Positions 1-8,172 of a DNA stretch of 9,526 nt are shown here, piece by piece. Location: assembly GCA_946478645.1 (NCBI GenBank), contig CAMLCW010000198.1, forward strand, positions 1 through 9,526. The letters are read 5' to 3'. The notes under the pieces were generated by a model, which worked only from the letters and a program-made list of their open reading frames with translations, was not told where the DNA came from and did no database searches. The DNA is from an uncultured Variovorax sp. (lineage in GTDB: Bacteria > Pseudomonadota > Gammaproteobacteria > Burkholderiales > Burkholderiaceae). Each line of letters begins with the position of its first letter. The stretch's first letter is position 1. A program made the position numbers and the translations under genes.

Positions 1-2372
1 TGGCGCAGGACTTCTCCATGCGCCACATGCTGGTGGACGGCCAGGGCAACTTCGGGTCCGTCGACGGAGACAACGCGGCCGCAATGCGGTATACGGAAAT
101 CCGGCTGGCCAAAATTGCGCACGAAATGTTGTCCGATATCGACAAGGAAACGGTCGATTTTCAGGACAATTACGACGGCTCCGAAAAAGAGCCGAAGGTT
201 CTGCCGAGCAAGCTGCCGAATTTGCTGGTGAATGGCTCCGGCGGTATTGCGGTCGGCATGGCCACCAATATTCCGCCGCACAACCTCAATGAGGTGGTCG
301 ACGCCTGCCTGCACCTGCTGCGCCATCCGCAGGCGAGCATCGACGAGCTGATGGAGATCGTGCCGGCGCCCGACTTCCCCACCGCCGGCATCATCTACGG
401 CATCAACGGCGTGCGCGACGGCTACCGCACCGGCCGCGGCAAGGTCGTGATGCGCGCCCGGTGCCACTTCGAGGACATCGACCGCGGCCAGCGCCAGGCG
501 ATCATCGTCGACGAGCTTCCCTACCAGGTCAACAAGAAGACGCTGCAGGAGCGCATGGCCGAGCTGGTGCACGAGAAGAAGATCGAGGGCATCAGCCACA
601 TCCAGGACGAGTCCGACAAGTCGGGCATGCGCCTGGTGATCGAGCTCAAGCGCGGCGAAGTGCCCGAGGTGGTGCTGAACAACCTGTACAAGCAGACGCA
701 GTTGCAGGACACCTTCGGCATCAACATGGTGGCGCTGGTCGACGGGCAGCCCAAGCTCTGCAACCTCAAGGACCTGATCGAGGTCTTCCTGCAGCACCGC
801 CGCGAAGTGGTCACGCGGCGCACCGTCTTCACGCTGCGCAAGGCGCGCGAGCGCGGCCATGTGCTCGAGGGCCTGGCGGTGGCGCTCGCCAACATCGACG
901 AGTTCATCTCGATCATCCGCAACGCCCCCACCCCGCCGGTGGCCAAGGCCGAGCTCATGAGCCGCAGTTGGGACAGCAAGCTGGTGCGCGAGATGCTCAC
1001 GCGCACGCGGGCCGACGGCGGCGTGATCAACGCCGACGACTACCGCCCTGAAGGCCTGGAGCGCGAGTTCGGCATGGGCGGCGACGGCCTCTACCGCCTG
1101 TCGGAAACCCAGGCGCAAGAAATTCTGCAGATGCGCCTGCAGCGCCTGACCGGGCTCGAACAGGACAAGATCGTGGCCGAGTACAAGGACGTGATGGCCG
1201 AGATCGACGACCTGCTCGACATCCTGGCCAAGCCCGAGCGGGTCTCGGTGATCATTGGTGAAGAACTCGGCGCCATCAAGCAGGAGTTCGGCCAGTCGAA
1301 GCTCGGCGCGCGCCGCAGCCTGGTCGAGCACAGCGCCTACGACCTTTCGACCGAAGACCTGATCACGCCCACCGACATGGTGGTCACGCTCTCGCACAGC
1401 GGCTATATCAAGAGCCAGCCGCTCAACGAATACCGCGCCCAGAAGCGCGGCGGCCGCGGCAAGCAGGCCACCGTCACCAAGGAAGACGACTGGATCGACC
1501 AGCTCTTCATCGCCAACACGCACGACTACATCCTGTGCTTCTCCAACCGCGGCCGCCTGTACTGGCTCAAGGTGTGGGAAGTGCCGGCGGGATCGCGCGG
1601 GTCGCGCGGGCGTCCCATCGTCAACATGTTCCCGCTGCAGGAAGGCGAGAAGATCAACGTGGCGCTCGCGCTCACCGGCGAGAAGCGCAACTTCCCGGCC
1701 GACCAGTACGTCTTCATGGCGACCTCGATGGGCACGGTCAAGAAGACCACGCTCGACGAGTTCAGCAATCCGCGCAAGGGCGGCATCATCGCGGTGAACC
1801 TCGACGAGGGCGACTACCTCATCGGCGCCGCGCTGACCGACGGCAAGCACGACGTGATGCTGTTCAGCGACGGCGGCAAGGCCGTGCGCTTCGACGAGGA
1901 AGACGTGCGTCCGCTGGGCCGCAATGCGCGCGGCGTGCGCGGCATGTCGCTCGAGCCGGGCCAGGGCGTGATCGCGATGCTGGTGGCCGAGGACGAGCAG
2001 CAGAGCGTGCTGACGGCCACCGAAAATGGTTACGGGAAACGCACAAGCATTACCGAGTACACGCGCCATGGCCGGGGAACCAAAGGCATGATTGCGATTC
2101 AACAGAGTGAGCGCAACGGCAAGGTCGTTGCCGCCACGCTCGTGCATGCCGACGACGAGATCATGCTCATCACCGACAAGGGTGTTCTCGTTCGTACACG
2201 TGTTTCAGAAATTCGTGAACTAGGTCGCGCAACACAGGGCGTGACGCTGATCGGCCTCGACGAAGGCGCAAAACTCAGCGGGCTACAGCGTATCGTCGAG
2301 AACGACGCAAACGGCGATACCGAGCCGGGCGCGGACGATACTTCCACATCTTCAACGGAGAACCCTCAGTGA
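1..2372 (+). CDS. gyrA: DNA gyrase subunit A, 5'-truncated by the window edge
   Basis: This is the GyrA subunit of the A2B2 type II topoisomerase that introduces negative supercoils using ATP. The reading frame is open from base 3 to a TGA at 2370-2372, giving 789 residues. By comparison with E. coli GyrA recalled from memory, about 92 N-terminal residues lie before the window, including the quinolone-resistance positions equivalent to Ser83 and Asp87. The catalytic tyrosine is visible in AMRYTEI (Tyr codon 90-92, equivalent to Tyr122). The rest of the breakage-reunion domain follows (NLLVNGSGGIAVGMATN, PYQVNKKTLQERMAEL, RRTVFTLRKARER). The GyrA box QKRGGRGK at 1440-1463 opens the C-terminal beta-pinwheel that wraps DNA and marks this as gyrase rather than ParC. 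The protein ends in a short polar, acidic tail. Its stop overlaps the start of the next gene. Codons at about 100-260 and 2020-2240 are less GC-rich than in the rest of the gene. Confidence 0.98.
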   Translation, partial: AQDFSMRHMLVDGQGNFGSVDGDNAAAMRYTEIRLAKIAHEMLSDIDKETVDFQDNYDGSEKEPKVLPSKLPNLLVNGSGGIAVGMATNIPPHNLNEVVDACLHLLRHPQASIDELMEIVPAPDFPTAGIIYGINGVRDGYRTGRGKVVMRARCHFEDIDRGQRQAIIVDELPYQVNKKTLQERMAELVHEKKIEGISHIQDESDKSGMRLVIELKRGEVPEVVLNNLYKQTQLQDTFGINMVALVDGQPKLCNLKDLIEVFLQHRREVVTRRTVFTLRKARERGHVLEGLAVALANIDEFISIIRNAPTPPVAKAELMSRSWDSKLVREMLTRTRADGGVINADDYRPEGLEREFGMGGDGLYRLSETQAQEILQMRLQRLTGLEQDKIVAEYKDVMAEIDDLLDILAKPERVSVIIGEELGAIKQEFGQSKLGARRSLVEHSAYDLSTEDLITPTDMVVTLSHSGYIKSQPLNEYRAQKRGGRGKQATVTKEDDWIDQLFIANTHDYILCFSNRGRLYWLKVWEVPAGSRGSRGRPIVNMFPLQEGEKINVALALTGEKRNFPADQYVFMATSMGTVKKTTLDEFSNPRKGGIIAVNLDEGDYLIGAALTDGKHDVMLFSDGGKAVRFDEEDVRPLGRNARGVRGMSLEPGQGVIAMLVAEDEQQSVLTATENGYGKRTSITEYTRHGRGTKGMIAIQQSERNGKVVAATLVHADDEIMLITDKGVLVRTRVSEIRELGRATQGVTLIGLDEGAKLSGLQRIVENDANGDTEPGADDTSTSSTENPQ
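2357..2371 (+). promoter_or_regulatory. Ribosome binding site and GTG start coupled to the gyrA stop
   Basis: GGAG at 2357-2360 sits 8 nt before a GTG codon at 2369-2371. The GTG shares bases with the gyrA stop (GTGA, 2369-2372). Spacing and sequence fit a Shine-Dalgarno site, and the overlap suggests translational coupling. The site decides the start of the DUF2059 gene, because the next residues form a good signal peptide. Confidence 0.75.
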
Positions 2373-2968
2373 AAAAATACAAGCTCGCACTTCTGACTGT
2401 CGCACTCGCCGGTAGCTCGATGGCCGCCATGGCCCAAGACAAGGCCGCGCTCATCAAGCAGTTCATCGACGTGCAGCGCCCCGGCATCGAATCGCTTGCG
2501 CGCGGCCTGATCGAGCAGTCGAGCGCGCCCATCGCGCAGGCCGGCTCGCAGTACCTGCAGACGCAAGTGCCCGAGGCCAAGCGCGAAGCCGCCGCCAAGG
2601 CCGCCGACGCCGAGCTCAAGAAGTACTTCGACGAGTCGTACCCGATCGTGCGCGACAAGGCCGTGCAGCTCGCACCGGGCGCCCTGACCCCGATCCTCGA
2701 GCAGAACTTCAGCGAAGACGAGCTCAAGCAGCTGCTGGCCTGGATCAACTCGCCGCTCAGCAAGAAGTACCAGGATCTCAATCCGAAGATGCAGACCGCG
2801 CTCACCGAGAAGCTCGTGACCGAAACCCGCGCCACCATCGAACCCAAGATGCGCGCGCTCGACGAGAACGTGGCCAAGGCACTCGGCGCCCCCACGGGCG
2901 GCGGCTCGCAGGGCGCTGCACCTGCCAAGGCCCCGGCCAAGTCTTCTTCCAACAACAACAAGAAGTGA
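2369..2968 (+). CDS. Exported DUF2059-type protein of unknown function
   Basis: This 199-residue protein carries a clear Sec signal peptide. It has a basic start (MKKYK), a hydrophobic core at residues 6-18, and an AMA/Q signal peptidase I site after residue 22, so a periplasmic location is expected. The mature part is helical and charged. Residues 113-134 ([18 protein letters not shown], then SKKY) resemble the core of DUF2059 (Pfam PF09832), where a 'F(T/S)xxELxxLxxFxxSPxGxK' pattern recurs; this assignment is from memory. The C-terminus (residues 174-199) is low-complexity, rich in Gly, Ala, Pro, Ser, Asn and Lys. There is no lipobox and no membrane segment besides the signal peptide. It starts on GTG inside the gyrA stop and ends 1 nt before serC, so it is probably co-transcribed with both. 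The function is unknown, and nothing in the sequence ties it to gyrase or serine synthesis. Confidence 0.9.
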   Translation: MKKYKLALLTVALAGSSMAAMAQDKAALIKQFIDVQRPGIESLARGLIEQSSAPIAQAGSQYLQTQVPEAKREAAAKAADAELKKYFDESYPIVRDKAVQLAPGALTPILEQNFSEDELKQLLAWINSPLSKKYQDLNPKMQTALTEKLVTETRATIEPKMRALDENVAKALGAPTGGGSQGAAPAKAPAKSSSNNNKK

Positions 2969-2969
2969 C

Positions 2970-4109
2970 GTGACACCCCAGCAGCAGCAGCCCACGCCAG
3001 CCGCCACGCGCCCGTACAACTTCTCGGCGGGCCCGGCCGCCATGCCGGAGGCGGTGCTGCAACGCGCTGCCGCCGACATGCTCGACTGGCAGGGCAGCGG
3101 AATGAGCGTGATGGAGATGAGCCATCGCGGCAAGGAATTCGGCGCGATCTGCACGCAGGCCGAAGCCGACATCCGCACGCTGCTGGCGGTGCCCGAACAC
3201 TTCCACATCCTGTTCATGCAGGGCGGCGGTCTCGGCGAGAACGCCATCGTGCCGATGAACCTGTCGCGCGGCACCAGCGCCGACTTCGTCATCACGGGCA
3301 GCTGGAGCATCAAGTCCCAGAAGGAAGCCCAGCGCTATTGCACCGCGCACATCGCGGCCAGCAACGCTGAAGACCACCACACGCGCCTGCCCGATCCCGC
3401 CACCTGGCAACTCGGCAAGGACGCCTCGTACGTGCATGTCTGCACCAACGAGACCATCAACGGCATCGAATTCCACGAGCTGCCCGATCTCGCAGCGCTC
3501 GGCAGCAGCGCGCCGCTGGTGATCGACTTCTCGTCGCACGTGGCGTCGCGCAGCGTCGACTGGCGCCGCGTCGGCCTCGCCTTCGGCGGCGCGCAGAAGA
3601 ACCTCGGTCCGGCCGGGCTCACGCTCGTGATCGTGCGCGACGACCTGCTGGGCCGCGCGCTCGAGATCTGCCCGAGCGCGTTCAACTACAAGACCGTGGC
3701 CGACAACAAGTCCATGTACAACACCCCGCCGACCTGGGGCATCTACATGGCTGGACTCACGTTCCAGTGGCTGCTGCAGCAGACCGAAGGCACGCTGAGC
3801 GGCGTGGCCGCCATGGAGCAGCGCAACATCGCCAAGGCGAAGCTGCTCTACGATTTCATCGACGCTTCCTCTTTCTACGTCAACAGGATCGACCCGGGCT
3901 GCCGCTCGCGCATGAACGTGCCGTTCTTCCTGCAGGACGAAAGCCGCAACGACGCTTTCCTCGCCGGCGCGCGCGAAGCGGGCCTGCTGCAGCTCAAGGG
4001 CCACAAGTCGGTGGGCGGCATGCGCGCGAGCATCTACAACGCGATGCCGATCGAGGGCGTGCAGGCACTCGTGGGCTACATGCGAGAATTCGAGCGATCG
4101 CATGCCTAG
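2970..4109 (+). CDS. serC: Phosphoserine aminotransferase
   Basis: SerC is a cytosolic PLP enzyme that converts 3-phosphohydroxypyruvate plus glutamate to phosphoserine. It also acts on the erythronate-derived intermediate in pyridoxal phosphate synthesis. The 379-residue product is slightly longer than the 362 or so of E. coli SerC because of a Gln/Pro-rich N-terminal extension of about 13 residues. Family motifs run through it: YNFSAGPA (residues 16-23), SHRGKEF (51-57), [11 protein letters not shown], the PLP-lysine segment [13 protein letters not shown] (Lys210), [17 protein letters not shown] and the C-terminal [15 protein letters not shown]. The start is GTG at 2970, since no other ATG, GTG or TTG lies in frame before the conserved YNFSAGPA. 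It begins 1 nt after the preceding stop and has only a weak AAGAAG purine run as a ribosome site, so it probably relies on coupling. pheA follows after 27 nt. Confidence 0.97.
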   Translation: MTPQQQQPTPAATRPYNFSAGPAAMPEAVLQRAAADMLDWQGSGMSVMEMSHRGKEFGAICTQAEADIRTLLAVPEHFHILFMQGGGLGENAIVPMNLSRGTSADFVITGSWSIKSQKEAQRYCTAHIAASNAEDHHTRLPDPATWQLGKDASYVHVCTNETINGIEFHELPDLAALGSSAPLVIDFSSHVASRSVDWRRVGLAFGGAQKNLGPAGLTLVIVRDDLLGRALEICPSAFNYKTVADNKSMYNTPPTWGIYMAGLTFQWLLQQTEGTLSGVAAMEQRNIAKAKLLYDFIDASSFYVNRIDPGCRSRMNVPFFLQDESRNDAFLAGAREAGLLQLKGHKSVGGMRASIYNAMPIEGVQALVGYMREFERSHA

Positions 4110-4136
4110 GCGCATGCCCAGCCGCTGCTCGCCACG

Positions 4137-5258
4137 ATGACCGCTTCCGCACCCACACCGCCCTCCTCCCCCCAAAATTCCGACAGCCTGGCCGATCTGC
4201 GTGTGCAGATCGATTCGCTCGACCAGCAACTGCTCGCCCTGCTCAACGAGCGTGCCCACGTGGCCGAGCAGGTCGGCGAAGTCAAGAAGCGCGAAGGCAC
4301 GCCGTTCTTCCGCCCCGACCGCGTGGCGCAGGTCATCGAGAAGATGCAGAAGAGCAACGGCGGCCCGCTCAAGGACCTGCACGTCGCCGCCATCTGGCGC
4401 GAGATCATGTCGGCCTGCCTGGCGCTCGAATCGCCGCAGCGCGTGGCCGTGCTCGGGCCCGAGGGCACCTTCACCGAACAGGCCGCGATCGAATACTTCG
4501 GCGGTGCCGCCGACCTGGTCTATTGCGCCAGCTTCGACGAGGTGTTCCACGCCACGGCCGCGGGCAGCGCCCAGTACGGCGTGGTCGGCGTCGAGAACTC
4601 GACCGAAGGCGTGGTCACGCGCTCGCTCGACCTGTTCCTGCATTCGCCCACGCACGTGGTCGGCGAAGTCAGCCTGCTCGTGCGCCACCACCTGCTGCGC
4701 AGCAGCAACACGCTCGAGGGCGTCGAGGCCGTGCTGGCCCATCCGCAGGCACTCGCCCAGTGCCAGACCTGGCTCTCGAAGCACCTGCCCAACGCCGAAC
4801 GGCGCGCCGTCTCTAGCAACGCCGAAGGCGCCCGGCTCGCCGCATCGAACCCGGCGTGGGCCTCGCTGGCTGGCGAACGCGCGGCCACGCGCTTCGGCCT
4901 GCACATCGTGGCGCACGCCATCCAGGACGACTCGTACAACCGCACCCGCTTCGCGGTGATCTGCCTGCCGCAGACGCTCGCGATGCCGCCCGCGTCGGGA
5001 CGCGACTGCACGAGCCTGATCGTCTCGGTGCCCAACCGCCCGGGCGCCGTGCACGACCTGCTCGTGCCGCTCAAGGTCAACAACGTCTCGATGACCCGCT
5101 TCGAGTCGCGGCCTGCGCGAACCGGCCAGTGGGAGTACTACTTCTACATCGACCTCGACGGTCATCCTTCGCAGCCCAACGTGGCGGCGGCGCTGGCCGA
5201 GCTTCGTGGCCTCTGCGCTTTCTACAAGGTGCTCGGCGCCTATCCCGTCAAAGCCTGA
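4137..5258 (+). CDS. pheA: Bifunctional chorismate mutase / prephenate dehydratase (P-protein)
   Basis: This enzyme converts chorismate to prephenate and then to phenylpyruvate, the committed branch to phenylalanine. The 373 residues show three domains. An AroQ-type chorismate mutase spans about residues 18-100, with Arg22, Arg39 and Lys50 matching E. coli Arg11, Arg28 and Lys39. Prephenate dehydratase spans about 101-285, opening VAVLGPEGTF, with ENST at 153-156 and the TRF motif at 270-272. A C-terminal ACT domain spans about 292-370, with RPGAVHDLL and ESRP (323-326), the usual site of feedback inhibition by phenylalanine. The order and the FFRPDR segment match the Pseudomonas-type P-protein more than the E. 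coli one. The ATG start has no clear Shine-Dalgarno site. An 8-codon ORF ends on it with an ATGA overlap. One oddity is Val63, where related mutases commonly have Glu (RPERE). Confidence 0.97.
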   Translation: MTASAPTPPSSPQNSDSLADLRVQIDSLDQQLLALLNERAHVAEQVGEVKKREGTPFFRPDRVAQVIEKMQKSNGGPLKDLHVAAIWREIMSACLALESPQRVAVLGPEGTFTEQAAIEYFGGAADLVYCASFDEVFHATAAGSAQYGVVGVENSTEGVVTRSLDLFLHSPTHVVGEVSLLVRHHLLRSSNTLEGVEAVLAHPQALAQCQTWLSKHLPNAERRAVSSNAEGARLAASNPAWASLAGERAATRFGLHIVAHAIQDDSYNRTRFAVICLPQTLAMPPASGRDCTSLIVSVPNRPGAVHDLLVPLKVNNVSMTRFESRPARTGQWEYYFYIDLDGHPSQPNVAAALAELRGLCAFYKVLGAYPVKA

Positions 5259-5271
5259 TCGGACACGCACC

Positions 5272-6141
5272 ATGTTCGAGCAACTGGGATTGATCGGCTG
5301 CGGGCTCATCGGCGGCTCGTTCGCGCTCGCGCTCAAGCGCGCACGGCTGGTGAAGCGCGTGGTGGGCTACAGCAAGTCGCCCTCGACCACCGAACGGGCA
5401 CGCCAGCTCGGCGTGATCGACGTGGCCGCGCCGTCGGCGCTGCTGGCGGTGTCGGGCTCCGGCCTCGTGCTGCTGGCGGTGCCGGTGGCCGCATCCGAAG
5501 CCACCTTCAAAGCCATCCGCCACGGCATCTCGAGCGACACGCTCATCATGGACGTCGGCTCGACCAAAGGCGACGTGATCGAGGCCGCGCGGCACGGCCT
5601 GCAGAACCACTTCGCGAACTTCGTCCCGGCGCATCCGATCGCCGGCAAGGAAGTGTCGGGCGTCGAACATGCCGAGGCCTCGCTCTTCACCGGCCGCAAG
5701 GTGGTGCTGACGCCGGTCAAGGCCACGCTGCGCTCGAACGTCCAGCGGGCCTCGCAGCTCTGGAGCGGCATCGGCGCCCATGTGCTCACCATGAGCCATG
5801 AAGAGCACGACAGCGCCTTCGCGGCCGTGAGCCACCTGCCGCACCTGCTGGCCTTCGCCTATACCAACGCGCTGGTCGGCCAGCCGCAGGGCGAGCGCTT
5901 CCTGAGCCTTGCCGGCCCCGGCTTCCGCGATTTCTCACGCATCGCGGCCAGCGACCCGGTCATGTGGCGCGATGTGCTGCTCGCCAACCGCGAACAGGTG
6001 CTGCAGCAGTCGCAGGCCTTCCGCCAGGCGCTGCTCGACCTCGAGGCGCTGATGGCAGCGGCGGACGCACCGGCACTGGAGCAGGCCATTGCAGCGGCCA
6101 GCAAGGCCCGGGCGGCATGGCAGCCGGACAGCGAGCACTGA
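5272..6141 (+). CDS. tyrA: Prephenate dehydrogenase
   Basis: TyrA catalyses NAD(P)-dependent oxidative decarboxylation of prephenate to 4-hydroxyphenylpyruvate, the tyrosine branch. The 289-residue protein is a stand-alone dehydrogenase with neither a chorismate mutase nor an ACT domain. The N-terminal Rossmann fold has [10 protein letters not shown] (glycines 9, 11 and 14). The catalytic region has [15 protein letters not shown] (His121), and SHEEHDSAF with SHLPH (His188, His191) follows. The last 80 or so residues are the helical dimerisation part. ATG 5272 puts the dinucleotide motif at residue 6, as expected. An upstream in-frame GTG at 5206 would overlap pheA by 53 nt and add an unconserved extension, so it was not chosen. 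The gene lies 13 nt after pheA and ends 1 nt before aroA, which suggests one transcript. In Pseudomonas the tyrA and aroA homologues are fused, while here they are adjacent but separate. Confidence 0.96.
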   Translation: MFEQLGLIGCGLIGGSFALALKRARLVKRVVGYSKSPSTTERARQLGVIDVAAPSALLAVSGSGLVLLAVPVAASEATFKAIRHGISSDTLIMDVGSTKGDVIEAARHGLQNHFANFVPAHPIAGKEVSGVEHAEASLFTGRKVVLTPVKATLRSNVQRASQLWSGIGAHVLTMSHEEHDSAFAAVSHLPHLLAFAYTNALVGQPQGERFLSLAGPGFRDFSRIAASDPVMWRDVLLANREQVLQQSQAFRQALLDLEALMAAADAPALEQAIAAASKARAAWQPDSEH

Positions 6142-6142
6142 C

Positions 6143-8155
6143 ATGTTCTCCACCTCCTTCCTCGACCTTCCCCCGCTCGTGGCGGCCGCCGGCACGGTGC
6201 GGCTGCCGGGCTCCAAGAGCATCTCGAACCGCGTGCTGCTGCTCGCTGCGCTGGCGAACGGCACCACCACCGTGCACGACCTGCTCGACTCCGACGACAC
6301 CCGCGTGATGCTCGATGCGCTGCGCGCGCTCGGCTGCGGCATCGAGTCCTCGGGCACCGCGCTGCGCATCACCGGCATCGGCGGCCGGTTCCAGCCCGGC
6401 GGCGCGCTGTTGTCGCTCTTCCTCGGCAACGCGGGCACCGCGATGCGGCCGTTGACCGCAGCGCTGGCGCTGCTCGGCGGCGATTTCGAACTCAGCGGCG
6501 TGCCGCGCATGCACGAGCGGCCGATCGGCGACCTCGTCGATGCGCTGACCCAGCTCGGCTGCCGCATCGACTACCTCGGCAATCCCGGCTACCCGCCGCT
6601 GCGCATCCACCCGGTCGACCGCGGTGCGCTGGTGCTCGATGCGCCGATCCGCGTGCGCGGCGACGTGTCGAGCCAGTTCCTCACGGCGCTGCTGCTCGCC
6701 CTCCCGCTGGCGGCGGAACGCGATGTCGTGATCGAAGTCGTCGGCGAGCTCATTTCGAAACCCTACATCGAGATCACGCTGAACCTGCTCGCACGCTTCG
6801 GCATCGCGGTGCAGCGCGAGAACTGGGAACGCTTCACGATCCCCGCGGGCAGCAGCTACCGCTCGCCCGGCGACATCCACGTCGAGGCCGACGCCTCGTC
6901 GGCCAGCTATTTCATCGGGCTCGGCGCGATCGCCACGGGCGACGCCGGCACCGGCGGCATCCGCATCGAGGGCGTAGGCGCCGACTCGATCCAGGGCGAC
7001 ATCCGTTTCATCGACGCCGCGCGCCAGATGGGCGCGCAGGTCGACACCGGGCCGAACTGGCTCGAGGTCCGGCGCGGCGCCTGGCCGCTCAAGGCCATCG
7101 ACCTCGACGCGAACCACATCCCCGACGCGGCCATGACGCTCGCGGTGATGGCGCTCTACGCCGACGGCCCGAGCACGCTGCGCAACATCGCAAGCTGGCG
7201 GGTCAAGGAGACCGACCGCATCGACGCCATGGCCAACGAGCTGCAGAAGCTCGGCGCCACCGTCGAGTCCGGTCCCGACTTCATCCGCGTGCATCCGCTC
7301 GCCGCGGCCGGCTGGCGGCCGGCGAGCATCCGCACGTACGACGACCACCGCATGGCGATGTGCTTCTCGCTCGCGGCGTTCAATCCAGCGGGGCTGCCGG
7401 TCCGCATCCTCGAGCCGCACTGCGTCGCGAAGACCTTCCCCGACTACTTCGAGACCCTGTTCTCGGTCGCGCGGGCCGCCGAGATCCCGGTGATCTGCAT
7501 CGACGGCCCTACGGCGTCGGGCAAGGGCACGCTCGCGGCCGAGGTCGCGCGCCTGCTGGGCTACCACTACCTCGATTCGGGGTCGCTCTACCGCGTGACC
7601 GGCCTCGCCATGCGGCGCGCCGGCCTCGAGGCCGAGCCGCAGCAAGAGGCGCGCATCGCGGCCCTTGCTGCCGCCCTGCCGCTGCACTTCACCGAGGGCA
7701 AGGTGCTGCTCGATGGCGAAGACGTGAGCGACGAGATCCGCACCGAGGCCGCGGGCATGGACGCCTCGCGCGTCTCTGCCCTGCCCGCCGTGCGCGAGGC
7801 ACTGCTGGGCCTGCAGCAGCGCTTCCGGCAGCTGCCGGGCCTGGTGGCGGACGGGCGCGACATGGGCACGGTGATCTTCCCCGGCGCCGCGCTCAAGGTG
7901 TTTCTCACCGCCAGTGCCGCCGAGCGCGCCGAGCGGCGGCATAAGCAATTGATTTCAAAGGGTATTTCGGCTACACTCGACAGTCTTCGCTCCGACCTGG
8001 AGGCGCGCGACGCCAGGGATTCGTCCCGCAGCGTGGCCCCTCTGAAGCCGGCGCAGGATGCCCGTCACCTCGACAATTCCCAGCTGTCCATCGCGCAATC
8101 GATCGACCAGGTGTTGGCGTGGTGGCAGCAGGTCCAGCCGTTCGAGTCCGCTTGA
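6143..8155 (+). CDS. aroA-cmk: Fused EPSP synthase / cytidylate kinase (AroA-Cmk)
   Basis: One uninterrupted 670-residue frame holds two enzymes. Residues 1 to about 446 are 3-phosphoshikimate 1-carboxyvinyltransferase: [10 protein letters not shown] (Lys25, Arg30), NAGTAMRP with Gly98 and Pro103 (equivalent to E. coli Gly96 and Pro101, as in class I enzymes normally inhibited by glyphosate), the catalytic Asp328 in IPDAAM, RVKETDR (353-359), DDHR (400-403) and the usual end KTFPDYFE. From about residue 447 it continues at once into CMP kinase: P-loop GPTASGKGT (455-463), DSGSLYR (478-484), DGRDMGT (570-576) and RDARDSSR (622-629). CMP kinase phosphorylates CMP and dCMP. There is practically no linker. 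ATG 6143 is chosen because the in-frame ATG at 6089 lies inside tyrA. This fusion is annotated in Comamonadaceae from prior knowledge, so it is not a sequencing artefact. AT-richer codons at 7940-7975 overlap a promoter-like element. Confidence 0.96.
   Translation: MFSTSFLDLPPLVAAAGTVRLPGSKSISNRVLLLAALANGTTTVHDLLDSDDTRVMLDALRALGCGIESSGTALRITGIGGRFQPGGALLSLFLGNAGTAMRPLTAALALLGGDFELSGVPRMHERPIGDLVDALTQLGCRIDYLGNPGYPPLRIHPVDRGALVLDAPIRVRGDVSSQFLTALLLALPLAAERDVVIEVVGELISKPYIEITLNLLARFGIAVQRENWERFTIPAGSSYRSPGDIHVEADASSASYFIGLGAIATGDAGTGGIRIEGVGADSIQGDIRFIDAARQMGAQVDTGPNWLEVRRGAWPLKAIDLDANHIPDAAMTLAVMALYADGPSTLRNIASWRVKETDRIDAMANELQKLGATVESGPDFIRVHPLAAAGWRPASIRTYDDHRMAMCFSLAAFNPAGLPVRILEPHCVAKTFPDYFETLFSVARAAEIPVICIDGPTASGKGTLAAEVARLLGYHYLDSGSLYRVTGLAMRRAGLEAEPQQEARIAALAAALPLHFTEGKVLLDGEDVSDEIRTEAAGMDASRVSALPAVREALLGLQQRFRQLPGLVADGRDMGTVIFPGAALKVFLTASAAERAERRHKQLISKGISATLDSLRSDLEARDARDSSRSVAPLKPAQDARHLDNSQLSIAQSIDQVLAWWQQVQPFESA
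7949..7977 (+). promoter_or_regulatory. Putative sigma70-type promoter for rpsA inside cmk
   Basis: TTGATT (7949-7954) and TACACT (7972-7977) each match 4 of 6 consensus bases and are separated by exactly 17 nt. They lie in a local AT-rich dip of an otherwise very GC-rich gene, where ten consecutive codons (7946-7975) are mostly ones the rest of the gene avoids (CAA, TTG, ATT, TCA, GGT, ATT, ACA). A start near 7984 is inferred, giving an rpsA leader of about 400 nt. E. coli rpsA is also served by promoters within upstream cmk (established knowledge). There is no experimental support here. Confidence 0.55.
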
Positions 8156-8172
8156 GCGACAGGATCCGACGA

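Noticed and set aside
3767..4816. 349-codon plus-strand frame overlapping serC and pheA
   Set aside because: It runs out of frame through two well-supported genes, and its Arg/Ala-rich product is typical of a frame-shifted GC-rich gene.
5206..5271. Upstream GTG start for tyrA
   Set aside because: It would overlap pheA and add 22 residues before the Rossmann motif. ATG 5272 gives the usual N-terminus.
2802..5336. 844-codon open frame on the minus strand across serC and pheA
   Set aside because: It lies opposite two clear, conserved genes. Its product is an Arg/Gly/Ala/His-rich mixture without domains, as expected when strong G/C at third positions removes stops from the antisense frame.
6089..6142. 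Upstream ATG start for aroA inside tyrA
   Set aside because: The 18 extra residues are out-of-frame tyrA sequence. ATG 6143 directly after the tyrA stop gives a normal EPSP synthase N-terminus.
7480..7500. A frameshift or assembly error joining aroA and cmk
   Set aside because: The frame is continuous with intact motifs on both sides and uniform codon use, and the same fusion is known in Comamonadaceae.
5960..7948. 662-codon open frame on the minus strand across tyrA and aroA-cmk
   Set aside because: Same cause: an antisense shadow of GC-rich coding sequence, with low-complexity composition and no recognisable motif or ribosome site.
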